DNA of 64,000 nucleotides, taken from assembly GCF_026810365.1 (NCBI RefSeq), contig NZ_CP113948.1:1885001-1949000 (forward strand), in the 5' to 3' direction. Shown piece by piece: positions 8,136 through 16,362 of the stretch. The notes under the pieces are model-generated. The model was not told the origin of the DNA. It did no database searches and worked only from the letters and a program-made list of their open reading frames with translations. Source of the DNA: Flavobacterium praedii (lineage in GTDB: Bacteria; Bacteroidota; Bacteroidia; Flavobacteriales; Flavobacteriaceae). A program made the translations under genes and the position numbers. Numbering within the stretch: the stretch's first letter is position 1; every line of letters starts with the position of its first letter.

Positions 8136-8828
8136 ATGAAAAAGAAATTAGTTGTTCTTACTGGCGCTGGAATTAGTGCCGAAAGCGGCATCAAAACATT
8201 TCGTGATAGCGACGGATTATGGGAAGGCCATAACGTAATGGATGTCGCAACTCCAGAAGGTTGGTATAAAAACCCTGCACTGGTTCTTGATTTCTACAAC
8301 CAAAGACGACAACAACTAAAAGAAGTACACCCCAATTTAGGTCATCAGATTTTGGCCGAATTAGAAAATAATTTTGACGTTTATATCATCACCCAAAATG
8401 TAGATGATTTACACGAACGAGCTGGAAGTTCGAATGTAACGCATTTGCATGGCGAATTATTAAAAGTACGAAGTTCCAAAATCGAAAACTACATTTTGGA
8501 TTGGCCCAACGATTTGAATTTTGGTGACGTTGACCAACAAGGCAATCAGCTTCGTCCTCATATAGTATGGTTTGGAGAACAAGTACCCGCTTTGGATGAA
8601 GCGATAGAAATCACAGAACAAGCTGATTATTTTGCAGTAATTGGTACTTCATTACAAGTTTACCCTGCTGCTGGCTTAATAGATTTTACCAAAAGAGAAA
8701 CACCCATTTATTATATCGATCCAAAACCCATAAAAATTCCAAATCTTAAAAACCCTCTCGAAGTAATCCCAAACATCGCTTCCGAAGGTGTTCGTATTTT
8801 AAAAGAAAAACTACTCGCTAATCCATAA
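8136..8828 (+). CDS. cobB: NAD-dependent protein deacylase (sirtuin) without zinc cysteines
   Basis: A 230-residue sirtuin that removes acyl groups from lysines using NAD+. NAD-binding GAGIS (10-14), QNVD (87-90) and catalytic His105 in HLHGE are present. Tyr54 and Arg57 form the YxxR pair that, in class III sirtuins, binds the carboxylate of succinyl- or malonyl-lysine, so desuccinylation is a plausible activity. The four zinc-binding cysteines normally between the catalytic His and the RPHIVWFGE motif are absent; that segment (107-139) has no Cys at all. The last 11 bp overlap the convergent potassium-channel gene. Confidence 0.88.
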   Translation: MKKKLVVLTGAGISAESGIKTFRDSDGLWEGHNVMDVATPEGWYKNPALVLDFYNQRRQQLKEVHPNLGHQILAELENNFDVYIITQNVDDLHERAGSSNVTHLHGELLKVRSSKIENYILDWPNDLNFGDVDQQGNQLRPHIVWFGEQVPALDEAIEITEQADYFAVIGTSLQVYPAAGLIDFTKRETPIYYIDPKPIKIPNLKNPLEVIPNIASEGVRILKEKLLANP

Positions 8829-9780
8829 GGACTTTATCAAACGAATTTAACAGACCCAAATCCAGAATGGTACTTTTGTTATTATCACTTCGAGTATACA
8901 TTGATTTAAATTTGGCACCATAAACGACTTCTTCAAAAGTATAGGATGTGCGCGTTGCAACCGTAGTACTGAACATGTCATCAAAAGTTTTAATAATCAC
9001 AATAATTTCGCCCAAAATCGAATCATAATCCGAAGCAACCAATTCCCACAAAGGACTTTCACTGGTTATCGGATGAACCAAAGTCCAACTCAATGCCAAC
9101 GAATTTATTCTTTGATATTCCAAATCCAAAGTGTAAAATTTATTGGTCATCACTCCATTTTCTTCAATTCGCATTCCAAGAGTTACATTCACTTCGGCAT
9201 CAATATAATTGGTATTTTTATAAGGAGCCAACCGAAACATTAATGCTTTACCGTCATTAAAAGGAGCAATGACCGCATTTTTTGAAAATTTTATAAAAAT
9301 AGAAGGCTTGCTAAATCTCCCAAAAAACAAACCTGTAGCAATAGCAAAACTCAATAAACCAATTAGTGCTTCTGCCGAGGACAATGCGCTGGTATAAAAA
9401 CCAGTCGGACTAATATGCCCATAACCAACTGTGGTAAACGTTTGCGCACTAAAGAAATAAGCCTGCCCAAATTGTACCCATTCATTATCGGTAGTTGCAA
9501 TTCCATTAAGATGTTCAATCCCAATTGCAAAATACAGCAACGCAAACACAAAATTAATAGTAACATAAAACAACAACAGTATCGAAAGGAATTTCCACGA
9601 AGACATATCCAGCATCGTATGATACCAACTAATTCTATCTAGAGCACCAACTCCTTTTTTCACCGCATTGACCGAGCCGTCCTTATTAATAAATCGCCCA
9701 CCATAACTGGATGCGCTGCTACCAAAGCCCGTATTTACAAGAGCCTTTGCCTTTAAATTTAAACGATTAAATAATGCCAT
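8818..9780 (-). CDS. Inward-rectifier potassium channel (KirBac type)
   Basis: A 320-residue channel. Amphipathic slide helix near 50-62, TM1 (about 63-88), pore helix and selectivity filter TTVGYG (116-121) followed by HISPTG, TM2 (about 132-155, with the flexible Gly/Ser region LIGLLSFAIATGLFFGRFSKP split at residue 140), then a beta-rich cytoplasmic Kir domain (about 160-310) that gates the pore. This is the standard prokaryotic Kir architecture; it conducts K+ across the inner membrane. Convergent with and overlapping the sirtuin gene by 11 bp at their 3' ends, so each stop codon lies inside the other gene. Confidence 0.92.
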   Translation of the reverse strand: MALFNRLNLKAKALVNTGFGSSASSYGGRFINKDGSVNAVKKGVGALDRISWYHTMLDMSSWKFLSILLLFYVTINFVFALLYFAIGIEHLNGIATTDNEWVQFGQAYFFSAQTFTTVGYGHISPTGFYTSALSSAEALIGLLSFAIATGLFFGRFSKPSIFIKFSKNAVIAPFNDGKALMFRLAPYKNTNYIDAEVNVTLGMRIEENGVMTNKFYTLDLEYQRINSLALSWTLVHPITSESPLWELVASDYDSILGEIIVIIKTFDDMFSTTVATRTSYTFEEVVYGAKFKSMYTRSDNNKSTILDLGLLNSFDKVLMD

Positions 9781-9847
9781 AAGATTAATAACTAATAACC
9801 TGCAAATTAGTCAAAAAATCCGAAACTCTAGTCTGCCATAATACTTT

Positions 9848-9961
9848 GGGCGTGACCCCATTGAAAAAAGGGGCTTACTTATAGCACCGCCCATTAAGCC
9901 CCTTTCTTCAACGCGGTCGGGTTATCACGAGCGCTTTGGCGCCTTGCTCTACCCCTCACGC
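9848..9961 (+). repeat. Family A structured element, copy 2
   Basis: A 114-bp copy with the same ends (GCGTG at 9850-9854, CACGC at 9957-9961). Hairpin 1: GGGGCTT (9870-9876) pairs with AAGCCCC (9896-9902). Hairpin 2: GCGC-TTTG-GCGC (9931-9942), a stem sequence different from copies 1 and 3 but still fully paired. Unlike the others it lies in a divergent gap, 168 bp upstream of the SPFH gene start and before that gene's -7 box, so it is unlikely to be part of the SPFH leader. Confidence 0.7.
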
Positions 9962-10101
9962 AAACCCGTATCTCAAGATCAGAATTATACTTTTCAAATC
10001 AAAACGAATGACAACAAACTGAACAAAAACAGAATGAAAATTAGCATCAAAAAAGTTGAAAAATACTTCAAAATAAGAAACTAAAAACAAGAAAAATAAA
10101 T

Positions 10102-10109
10102 TATGTTTG
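10102..10109 (+). promoter_or_regulatory. -7 box (TATGTTTG) of the SPFH gene
   Basis: TATGTTTG matches TAnnTTTG and ends 20 nt before the ATG at 10130. Confidence 0.6.
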
Positions 10110-10129
10110 TAATCTAAACCTTAACCGCT

Positions 10130-12043
10130 ATGCTATTTTTTCTTACCTACTGGTGGATATTCTTAATTGTATTATCCTTTCTTTTTTACAAATTTGTTTT
10201 ACGTGTTTTCTTCGGAATGGTTATCGTTCCAGAAAACAAAATTGGCTTAGTTACCAAAAAATTCGTGCTTTTTGGCGCTGATAAATCATTGCCAGACGGC
10301 AGAATTATCGCAACCAAAGGAGAAGCTGGTTACCAAGCCAAAACGCTTGCCCCAGGATTATATTGGGCGATGTGGCCATGGCAATATTCGATAGACATGG
10401 CATCCTTTACTATTATTCCAGAAGGTAATATTGGATTGTTGCTAAGCAAAGATGGAGCAGAAATTCCAACTGGTCGTATTCTTGCTCAAAAAGTGAGTTC
10501 AGACAATTTTCAAGACGCCACTTTATTTCTTGACAATGGCGGACAAAAAGGAAGACAATCTGCTTTTATTACAACGGGATCGTATCGTATCAACACCCAT
10601 TTGTTTGAAGTGGTTATTTCTCCACAAATAGTAATTTCCGAAAACATGGTCGGTATTGTAACTGCAATGGATGGAGAACCTATTCCGATTGGACAAATTG
10701 CCGGTAAGTTTGTGGACAATCACAATAACTTTCAAGATTTTGATCAATTCTTAAAAAACGGTGGAAACCGTGGATTGCAACCGCAAGTAATGCTGGCTGG
10801 TTCTTACTATATCAATACATGGGCGATTCAAATTGAACAAACCCCTATGACAGATGTGCCAATTGGTTATGTTGGTGTAGTTATATCCTATATTGGAGAA
10901 GATGGCCAAGATGTAACCGGCGATACCTTCAAACACGGAAATATAGTGTCAAAAGGACAACGTGGTGTTTGGATGGAACCTTTTGGCCCTGGAAAATATG
11001 CACTTAATAAATACACTACCAAACTCGAACCAGTACCTACTACTAACTTGGTATTAAACTGGGCAGATGCCAGAAGTGAATCTCATAACTTGGATCAAAA
11101 CCTTTCAACAATTACGGTTCGTTCCAAAGATGGTTTCCCTTTTAATCTAGATGTATCACAAATCATTCATGTTCCTGCTAATGAGGCACCAAAAGTAATT
11201 GCCCGTTTTGGAAGTATGAATAACTTGGTTTCTCAAGTATTAGAACCAACGATTGGAAATTATTTTAGAAATTCGGCACAGGAAAGTGATGTAATTTCAT
11301 TTCTTTCGACTAGAAAAGAACGTCAGGAATCAGCAAAAAATCACATCAAAGTGGTTTTAGACGAATACAATGTTAACGCAGTTGATACATTAATTGGAGA
11401 TATTGTTCCACCTGAATCGTTAATGAAAACATTGACAGATAGAAAAATTGCCGAAGAAGAGCAAAAAACATATCAAACCCAAAAAATGGCACAGGAACAA
11501 CGCCAAGGAATGGAAAAAGAAACCGCCATTGCTGATATGCAAAAAGAAATCGTAAAAGCATCTCAAAGTGTTGAAATTGCACAACGTACTGCAGATGCAA
11601 CTGTTAAGAAAGCAGAAGGAGATGCAACAAGTTTGAAACTTAATGTAAATGCCGAAGCAGAAGCTACAAAAATGCGCGCCAATGCAGAAGCCGAAGCTAC
11701 CAAAGCAAGAGCAGGTGCACAAGCTGAAGCAACCAAATTGACAGCTAGTGCCGAAGCCGAAAGAATCTCCAAAACGGGTCTTGCCGAAGCCGAAAAAATT
11801 ATGGCAATTGGTAAGTCAACAGCAGAGGCCTATCAACTGCAAGTTTCCGCAATGGGTGGAGATAATTTTACAAAATACAAAATCACCGAAGAAATAGGAA
11901 AAGGAAAAATCAAAGTCATTCCAGATGTCCTTATTTCCGGAAGCAACGGAACAGACGGATCTATGAGCGGATTATTGGGTCTAAAACTCATGGAAATGAT
12001 GGATACTGAAAAAAGCAAAGTAGTTATCAAAAAAGAGCTATAA
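10130..12043 (+). CDS. Membrane-anchored SPFH/flotillin-like protein with N-terminal repeats
   Basis: A 637-residue protein. One membrane segment (about 4-28) is followed by four related modules of 60-75 residues at about 31-95, 96-162, 163-236 and 240-300, each with an IGLV-like strand, often PIPxG and DNFQD, and ending in a G-x-Y-x-I/L-N strand. An SPFH (band 7) domain follows (about 320-440; SKDGFPFNLDVSQIIHVP), then a long Ala/Glu/Lys coiled coil (about 440-560; EAEATKMRANAEAEATKARA) and a C-terminal oligomerisation segment. SPFH proteins form large rings or cages on membranes and organise microdomains. The module-SPFH-coiled-coil order recalls major vault protein, but the membrane anchor makes it a flotillin-type scaffold. 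Monocistronic, with a terminator at 12065-12092. Confidence 0.85.
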   Translation: MLFFLTYWWIFLIVLSFLFYKFVLRVFFGMVIVPENKIGLVTKKFVLFGADKSLPDGRIIATKGEAGYQAKTLAPGLYWAMWPWQYSIDMASFTIIPEGNIGLLLSKDGAEIPTGRILAQKVSSDNFQDATLFLDNGGQKGRQSAFITTGSYRINTHLFEVVISPQIVISENMVGIVTAMDGEPIPIGQIAGKFVDNHNNFQDFDQFLKNGGNRGLQPQVMLAGSYYINTWAIQIEQTPMTDVPIGYVGVVISYIGEDGQDVTGDTFKHGNIVSKGQRGVWMEPFGPGKYALNKYTTKLEPVPTTNLVLNWADARSESHNLDQNLSTITVRSKDGFPFNLDVSQIIHVPANEAPKVIARFGSMNNLVSQVLEPTIGNYFRNSAQESDVISFLSTRKERQESAKNHIKVVLDEYNVNAVDTLIGDIVPPESLMKTLTDRKIAEEEQKTYQTQKMAQEQRQGMEKETAIADMQKEIVKASQSVEIAQRTADATVKKAEGDATSLKLNVNAEAEATKMRANAEAEATKARAGAQAEATKLTASAEAERISKTGLAEAEKIMAIGKSTAEAYQLQVSAMGGDNFTKYKITEEIGKGKIKVIPDVLISGSNGTDGSMSGLLGLKLMEMMDTEKSKVVIKKEL

Positions 12044-12064
12044 AAATTGCAATTCCATTTTTAA

Positions 12065-12092
12065 AAATCTGCTGTAAAAAGCAGATTTTTTT
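12065..12092 (+). terminator. Rho-independent terminator of the SPFH gene
   Basis: AAATCTGC-tgtaaaaa-GCAGATTT followed by a T run, 22 bp after the stop codon. Confidence 0.8.
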
Positions 12093-12258
12093 ATTTAATA
12101 AAAACACCTTTTTTAATTTTTTGTTATTAAATAAAAATAAAATCCTATAATACATAGTTTAATTGTAAGACTTGTAAATTAAAAAACATATAAATTTAAA
12201 TTTTAACCAAATTTAAAAATAAAACACACATAAAAAGTTAAAAAAATGAAAAAAAAGT

Positions 12259-12266
12259 TATATTTG
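12259..12266 (+). promoter_or_regulatory. -7 box (TATATTTG) of the coiled-coil protein gene
   Basis: TATATTTG matches TAnnTTTG, 43 nt before the ATG at 12310. Confidence 0.6.
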
Positions 12267-12309
12267 TAAAATCCAAAATTAACCATAACTAACCAAATAC
12301 CACATTATT

Positions 12310-13059
12310 ATGAATATAAAGGTACCATTTGTAATTATTTTTCTTTTACTAACACAAACTTTCTTTGCTCAAGAATCCAAAAATGAAACTGTAAGTTCCG
12401 AAAGTTCTACAGCAACAACAACTGCTCCAATTGATTTTAAAAAACAAATGCAAGATTTAAAAGATCAAGAAAAAGCATATTTAGCAAAAATTGAAGCCGA
12501 AAAAAAAGCAGTTGCAGAAGCTAAAATAGCCGAAGAAAAAGCGGCTAAAGCAAAAGCCGAAGCAGACAAAAAAGCAGCAGAGCAAGCAAAAATAACTGCG
12601 GCAAAAGAGGCTGCCATAGCTGCTAAAGTAAAAGCTGAAGCTGAAGCTAAAGGTGCCGCTGAGGCAAAAGAAGCTGCAAGAGTAGCTGCCATCGAGGCAA
12701 AAGCAAAAGCCGAAGCTGAAGAAAAAGCAGCAAAAGAAGAAGCAATAGCATTGAAAGCAAAAGCAGAAGCCGATAAAAAAGCGGCTGATGAAGCTGAAAA
12801 AATTTCTAAAGAAAAAATAGCGGCTTATGAAAAAGAAGCTGGGAAAGCTAAAGATGCACAAGAGAAATTAATCAAAGATGTTGAAAAACTAAAAAAAGAA
12901 AAAGCAGAAGCTGACGCAAAACTAGCTGAATCTGCGAAATTAGCTTTACAAAAATCTACAATGCTAGATGAACAAATTGCAAAAGCAACAGCTGAAGCAG
13001 AGAAAAAAGCTGCTGCTGAAGCAAAAATTGCTGCTGAAAAAGCTGTTAAACCAAACTAA
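12310..13059 (+). CDS. Secreted Ala/Lys/Glu-rich coiled-coil protein
   Basis: A 249-residue protein with a signal peptide (VPFVIIFLLLTQTFFAQE, cleavage about residue 21), a short Ser/Thr-rich linker, then about 190 residues of uninterrupted A-E-A-K-K-A-type repeats. The composition resembles the periplasmic helical shaft of TolA and predicts a long helix or coiled coil in the periplasm. No domain can be named and low-complexity homology searches would be misleading. It has its own promoter and terminator. It follows the SPFH gene, whose own C-terminal half has similar Ala/Glu/Lys repeats, but I see no direct evidence that they interact. Confidence 0.75.
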   Translation: MNIKVPFVIIFLLLTQTFFAQESKNETVSSESSTATTTAPIDFKKQMQDLKDQEKAYLAKIEAEKKAVAEAKIAEEKAAKAKAEADKKAAEQAKITAAKEAAIAAKVKAEAEAKGAAEAKEAARVAAIEAKAKAEAEEKAAKEEAIALKAKAEADKKAADEAEKISKEKIAAYEKEAGKAKDAQEKLIKDVEKLKKEKAEADAKLAESAKLALQKSTMLDEQIAKATAEAEKKAAAEAKIAAEKAVKPN

Positions 13060-13100
13060 ACATTGCTCTGAAATAAACACTAATACCCAAACAATAACAT

Positions 13101-13132
13101 AAAAATATCCATTGAAAAATGGATATTTTTTT
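13101..13132 (+). terminator. Rho-independent terminator of the coiled-coil protein gene
   Basis: AAAAATATCCAT-tgaaaa-ATGGATATTTTT continues into a long T run, 42 bp after the stop. Confidence 0.8.
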
Positions 13133-13181
13133 TTCTTTTTTACGAGCTCCAAACCAAGAACTACAGTTTTTTAAAAATGTT

Positions 13182-13189
13182 TATATTTG
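13182..13189 (+). promoter_or_regulatory. -7 box (TATATTTG) of pepT
   Basis: TATATTTG matches TAnnTTTG, 16 nt before the ATG at 13206. It excludes the longer in-frame ORF that would start at 13119. Confidence 0.65.
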
Positions 13190-13205
13190 CTCAAAAATAA
13201 ATACC

Positions 13206-14480
13206 ATGCAACATATAATTGACCGTTTCATAAGTTATGTAACAATCGACACTGAATCAGATGCAAATTCAAGTACCACTCCAAGTACTTCAAAACAATG
13301 GGATCTAGCCAATATACTAGTTGAAGAATTAAAAAACATTGGTTTACAAGATGTAACCATAGACGACAAGGCTTATATAATGGCAACATTACCCAGTAAT
13401 GTAGATCATGATGTACCAACAATTGGTTTTATTTCTCACTTTGATACCACACCAGATTTTACAGGTGCGAATGTAAAACCACAAATTATTCCAAATTATG
13501 ACGGTAAAGACATTGTCTTGAATGCTGCACAAAATATAATTTTATCACCTACCTATTTTAAAGATTTACTCCAATACAAAGGACAAACCTTAATTACAAC
13601 AGACGGAACGACTCTCTTAGGTGCTGACGATAAAGCAGGAATCACCGAGATTGTAACCGCAATGGAATTCTTAATCAAGAATCCTGATATCAAGCATGGC
13701 AAAATCAGAATTGCTTTTACACCTGACGAAGAAATTGGCCGAGGAGCGCATCACTTTGATGTGGAAAAATTTGCCGCAGAATGGGCTTATACTATGGATG
13801 GAAGCCAAGTAGGTGAATTAGAATATGAAAACTTCAATGCAGCAGGAGCCAAAATAACCTTTAAAGGAAAAAGTGTTCACCCAGGTTATGCTAAAGGAAA
13901 AATGATCAATTCAATGCTAATCGCTAATGACTTTATCAATGAATTACCAAAAGACGAAACTCCACAGGAAACCAAAGGATATCAAGGTTTTTTTCATGTG
14001 CATCAGTTAACAGGAAGTATTGAAGAAACGGTTTTAGAATTAATAATCAGAGATCATAACAAATTAAAATTTGAAAAACGAAAAGATTTAATTGCTAAAA
14101 TCGCAAAAAAAATCAACAAAAAATTTGCCAAACAATTTGGTGAAGATATTGTGATTGCAACTGTTAAAGACCAATACTATAATATGAAAGAAAAGGTAAC
14201 TCCCGTAAAACATATTGTTTTTATTGCAGAAAAAGCGATGAGAGAATTAGGCATAAAGCCACTTATAAAACCTATTCGTGGCGGTACTGATGGCTGTCAA
14301 TTATCATACAAAGGATTGCCCTGCCCTAACATTTTTGCTGGCGGACATAACTTTCACGGAAAATACGAATATGTTCCAGTAGAAAGCATGCAAAAGGCAG
14401 TAAATGTCATTATAAGAATTGCAGAATTGACTGCCAAAGGTGAATATTTAAATAAAGAAATCATATCAAGAAAAAAATAA
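13206..14480 (+). CDS. pepT: Peptidase T (tripeptide aminopeptidase)
   Basis: A 424-residue zinc exopeptidase of family M20B that releases N-terminal residues from tripeptides in the cytoplasm. Metal ligands and catalytic residues are visible: HFDTTPD (His78, Asp80), GADDKAG (Asp141), DEEIGRG (Glu175 and Glu176) and the C-terminal GGTDGCQLS region. Full length for PepT. The start is set at 13206 because the ATG follows the -7 box; a longer in-frame ORF from 13119 includes the promoter and the upstream terminator and is rejected. Monocistronic. Confidence 0.93.
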   Translation: MQHIIDRFISYVTIDTESDANSSTTPSTSKQWDLANILVEELKNIGLQDVTIDDKAYIMATLPSNVDHDVPTIGFISHFDTTPDFTGANVKPQIIPNYDGKDIVLNAAQNIILSPTYFKDLLQYKGQTLITTDGTTLLGADDKAGITEIVTAMEFLIKNPDIKHGKIRIAFTPDEEIGRGAHHFDVEKFAAEWAYTMDGSQVGELEYENFNAAGAKITFKGKSVHPGYAKGKMINSMLIANDFINELPKDETPQETKGYQGFFHVHQLTGSIEETVLELIIRDHNKLKFEKRKDLIAKIAKKINKKFAKQFGEDIVIATVKDQYYNMKEKVTPVKHIVFIAEKAMRELGIKPLIKPIRGGTDGCQLSYKGLPCPNIFAGGHNFHGKYEYVPVESMQKAVNVIIRIAELTAKGEYLNKEIISRKK

Positions 14481-14680
14481 ATAAAATTATATATTCCTAT
14501 AAAGCCTATCTATTTTAAGTTTAATTAAAAGTTTACACTTGACCCCATTGCATTTTAAACAATAAAAAAACTTTTAATCATCATAAATAAGAGTAAGCGC
14601 TTTATTAGAAAATGAATTTAGCTATAGTAGATTTCTAATTCGAAATCTATGTTTAAATACAGGCTAAAAATGAATTTAAA

Positions 14681-14730
14681 ACAAAAAAGAGTTTCGAAAT
14701 TAATTAGATTAATTTTGAAACTCTTTTTTG
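14681..14730. terminator. Long bidirectional terminator hairpin
   Basis: ACAAAAAAGAGTTTC pairs with GAAACTCTTTTTTGT through an AT-rich stem of about 20 bp (one mismatch). It is 200 bp beyond the pepT stop and has A/T runs on both sides. Confidence 0.6.
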
Positions 14731-14834
14731 TTAAAATATGTATTTAGAATCACCATAAAAATTATACCTCCTAAACTAAACACACAAAATAAAAAATCAG
14801 CAAAACCTTAACATTACAACATTCATATATTCAT

Positions 14835-14842
14835 TATATTTG
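14835..14842 (+). promoter_or_regulatory. -7 box (TATATTTG) of the Lys-rich gene
   Basis: TATATTTG matches TAnnTTTG. It leaves an unusually long leader of about 100 nt before the ATG at 14946. Confidence 0.55.
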
Positions 14843-14945
14843 TTAATGTAAAACTAACAATTTATTAATATTGAGATATTTACAAACCACTTCCTGATTT
14901 TACAAAAATACCAAAATAAAAATAAAACATTAACAATATACAATT

Positions 14946-15527
14946 ATGATAGAAAAAAAAGATGAAAATGTAGTGACTGAGAAAACAGAGAATACAGACA
15001 TTTCAAAAACCGAAAAAACTGAAATAGTAAAACCTGCAATAGCAAAACCATCCGCCGTTAAATCGACAACTGCAAAGACAGCTGTTACTAAACCAACTGC
15101 TGTTAAAGCAATCAGTACAAAACCAGCTGTTGCAAAACCAGCTGTTGAAAAATCAGCTGTTACAAAATCAAATTCTACAAGGACCACTCCAAAATCCAAC
15201 AAAACAAAAATTCCATCTACATCAACTGGAGTTATAGCTAGCGCAGCTAATGAGCCAATTATTGAAAAAATTAAAACTCAGGATAAAGCAATTATTTCTG
15301 AAGATGAAGAAAAAAAGAAAAGCAAAAAGAAAAAATCCAAAATGAAAGAAAAAGAAAAAGAAAAAGCTAAAAAGGCAAAAGAAAAAGCGAAAGCAAAAGC
15401 AAAAAAAGCTAAGAAAGCCAAAAAAGACAAAGCAAAAAAAGCAAAGGTAAAAGCGAAAGCCAAGGAAAAAAAGATGAAAGCAAAAGCAAAAAAGAACAAA
15501 AAAAATAAAAAAAACAAAAAGAAATAA
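14946..15527 (+). CDS. Lys-rich histone-H1-like protein
   Basis: A 193-residue, very basic protein. Residues 1-30 are Glu/Thr/Lys mixed. Residues 30-85 carry repeated (A)VKP/AKP/AVEK units like the S/T/A-K-P-A-V motifs of histone H1 C-terminal tails. A short neutral linker follows (85-115), then 75 residues made almost only of Lys, Ala and Glu (from KKKSKKKKSK onward), ending in KKNKKNKKNKKK. There is no signal peptide. DNA or RNA binding by charge is the natural inference, as for bacterial H1-like proteins (Hc1, AlgR3-like). No globular domain is present. Monocistronic, with a strong terminator. Confidence 0.75.
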   Translation: MIEKKDENVVTEKTENTDISKTEKTEIVKPAIAKPSAVKSTTAKTAVTKPTAVKAISTKPAVAKPAVEKSAVTKSNSTRTTPKSNKTKIPSTSTGVIASAANEPIIEKIKTQDKAIISEDEEKKKSKKKKSKMKEKEKEKAKKAKEKAKAKAKKAKKAKKDKAKKAKVKAKAKEKKMKAKAKKNKKNKKNKKK

Positions 15528-15545
15528 GTTTTTTATTTTAAAAAT

Positions 15546-15592
15546 AAAAACCCCAAATTTCAGTCTGAAACAGACAGAAGTTTGGGGTTTTT
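15546..15592. terminator. Strong bidirectional terminator
   Basis: AAAAACCCCAAATTTCAGTC and its near complement ending GGGGTTTTT form a stem of about 20 bp with a 3-nt loop. It lies between the convergent Lys-rich gene and yajC and can serve both. Confidence 0.88.
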
Positions 15593-15610
15593 GTTATTAT
15601 ATCGAATAAA

Positions 15611-15886
15611 TTATGCCTTTTTATTCAAAGTAGCACTAAATTCCATTGAAATAGAAGAACGTTCCATTTTTATTTTTCCAGCCATAGTTTCAATAATTAC
15701 TGTTGAATCTCCTAGCTCAGCAATCTTACCGTGAATACCACTTTTTGTAATTATTTTATCTCCTACTTTTAATGCGCTTTCAAATTCTTTTTCATTTTTA
15801 GCTCTTTTTTGTTGTGGTCTTATCATAAAGAAATAAATGACTACGAACATTAATAGAAACGGCAAGAACTGTTGTAATTGTCCCAT
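15611..15886 (-). CDS. yajC: Preprotein translocase subunit YajC
   Basis: A 91-residue protein: one membrane segment (about 6-24; PFLLMFVVIYFFMIRPQQKR) followed by the conserved RPQQKR-AKNEKEFESALKVGD region and a small beta domain (ITKSGIHGKIAELGDSTVII). YajC associates with SecDF and the Sec translocon in the inner membrane. It is the last gene of a nusB-DUF1573-yajC operon (32 bp gap to DUF1573), a common Bacteroidota arrangement. Confidence 0.93.
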   Translation of the reverse strand: MGQLQQFLPFLLMFVVIYFFMIRPQQKRAKNEKEFESALKVGDKIITKSGIHGKIAELGDSTVIIETMAGKIKMERSSISMEFSATLNKKA

Positions 15887-15917
15887 AATTTAAATATTTA
15901 GTTTTTATGTTAAAAAA

Positions 15918-16343
15918 TTATTGCGCAATTCCTATTCTCGGAATTACGTTTGCTTTTATGTTTAAAATTTCAGTGCCTTTTGTTGTATTTGCTGTAATTG
16001 TAACAGATTTATTTTGTATCCCCGATCTATTAGTAGAATTAAATAAAACTTTAATACTACCGTTTTCACCAGGCTTAATGGCATTTTTCGGAAATTCCGG
16101 AACTGTACAACCACAAGATCCAACAGCGTCTGTAATTATTAAATCCACATTTCCCGAATTTGTAAACTCAAATTCTGTACCTACTTTATCTCCTTGATTC
16201 ACGGAACCAAAATCATGCATTTTTTCTGAAAAATTCATATCGGTTACTCCACTATCTCTATCTAAAACATTACTGTTCTTTTTACAAGAAAAAATGGTTA
16301 TCAATACAAAAAAAAGTAGTGTGGGTATTGCTTTTTTATCCAT
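15918..16343 (-). CDS. DUF1573 lipoprotein
   Basis: A 141-residue protein with a lipoprotein signal: hydrophobic residues 7-18, then the lipobox Cys at 20 (ITIFSC). The mature part is a DUF1573 immunoglobulin-like beta-sandwich with the family motif GSCGCTVPEFP and an FTNSGN strand. It is probably lipid-anchored in the periplasm or outer membrane. Function unknown. It lies between nusB (19 bp gap) and yajC, in the same operon. Confidence 0.85.
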   Translation of the reverse strand: MDKKAIPTLLFFVLITIFSCKKNSNVLDRDSGVTDMNFSEKMHDFGSVNQGDKVGTEFEFTNSGNVDLIITDAVGSCGCTVPEFPKNAIKPGENGSIKVLFNSTNRSGIQNKSVTITANTTKGTEILNIKANVIPRIGIAQ

Positions 16344-16362
16344 TATAATAGAAAAATTAAAA

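Larger units (their letters stand above)
14481..14945. other. Intergenic region with two hairpins, no gene
   Basis: Between pepT and the Lys-rich gene. It holds a short palindrome at about 14630-14650 (AGATTTC-taatt-CGAAATCT), the long hairpin at 14681-14730, and the -7 box at 14835-14842. I found no coding sequence on either strand. Confidence 0.6.

Noticed and set aside
13119..13205. Upstream extension of peptidase T
   Set aside because: It would translate through the terminator of the previous gene and through the promoter of pepT.
15278..15517. 79-codon Phe/Ala/Leu-rich ORF opposite the Lys-rich gene
   Set aside because: A mirror of the Lys/Ala codons on the other strand (AAA to TTT); a composition artefact. 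The same holds for the Phe/Cys-rich ORFs opposite 12310-13059.
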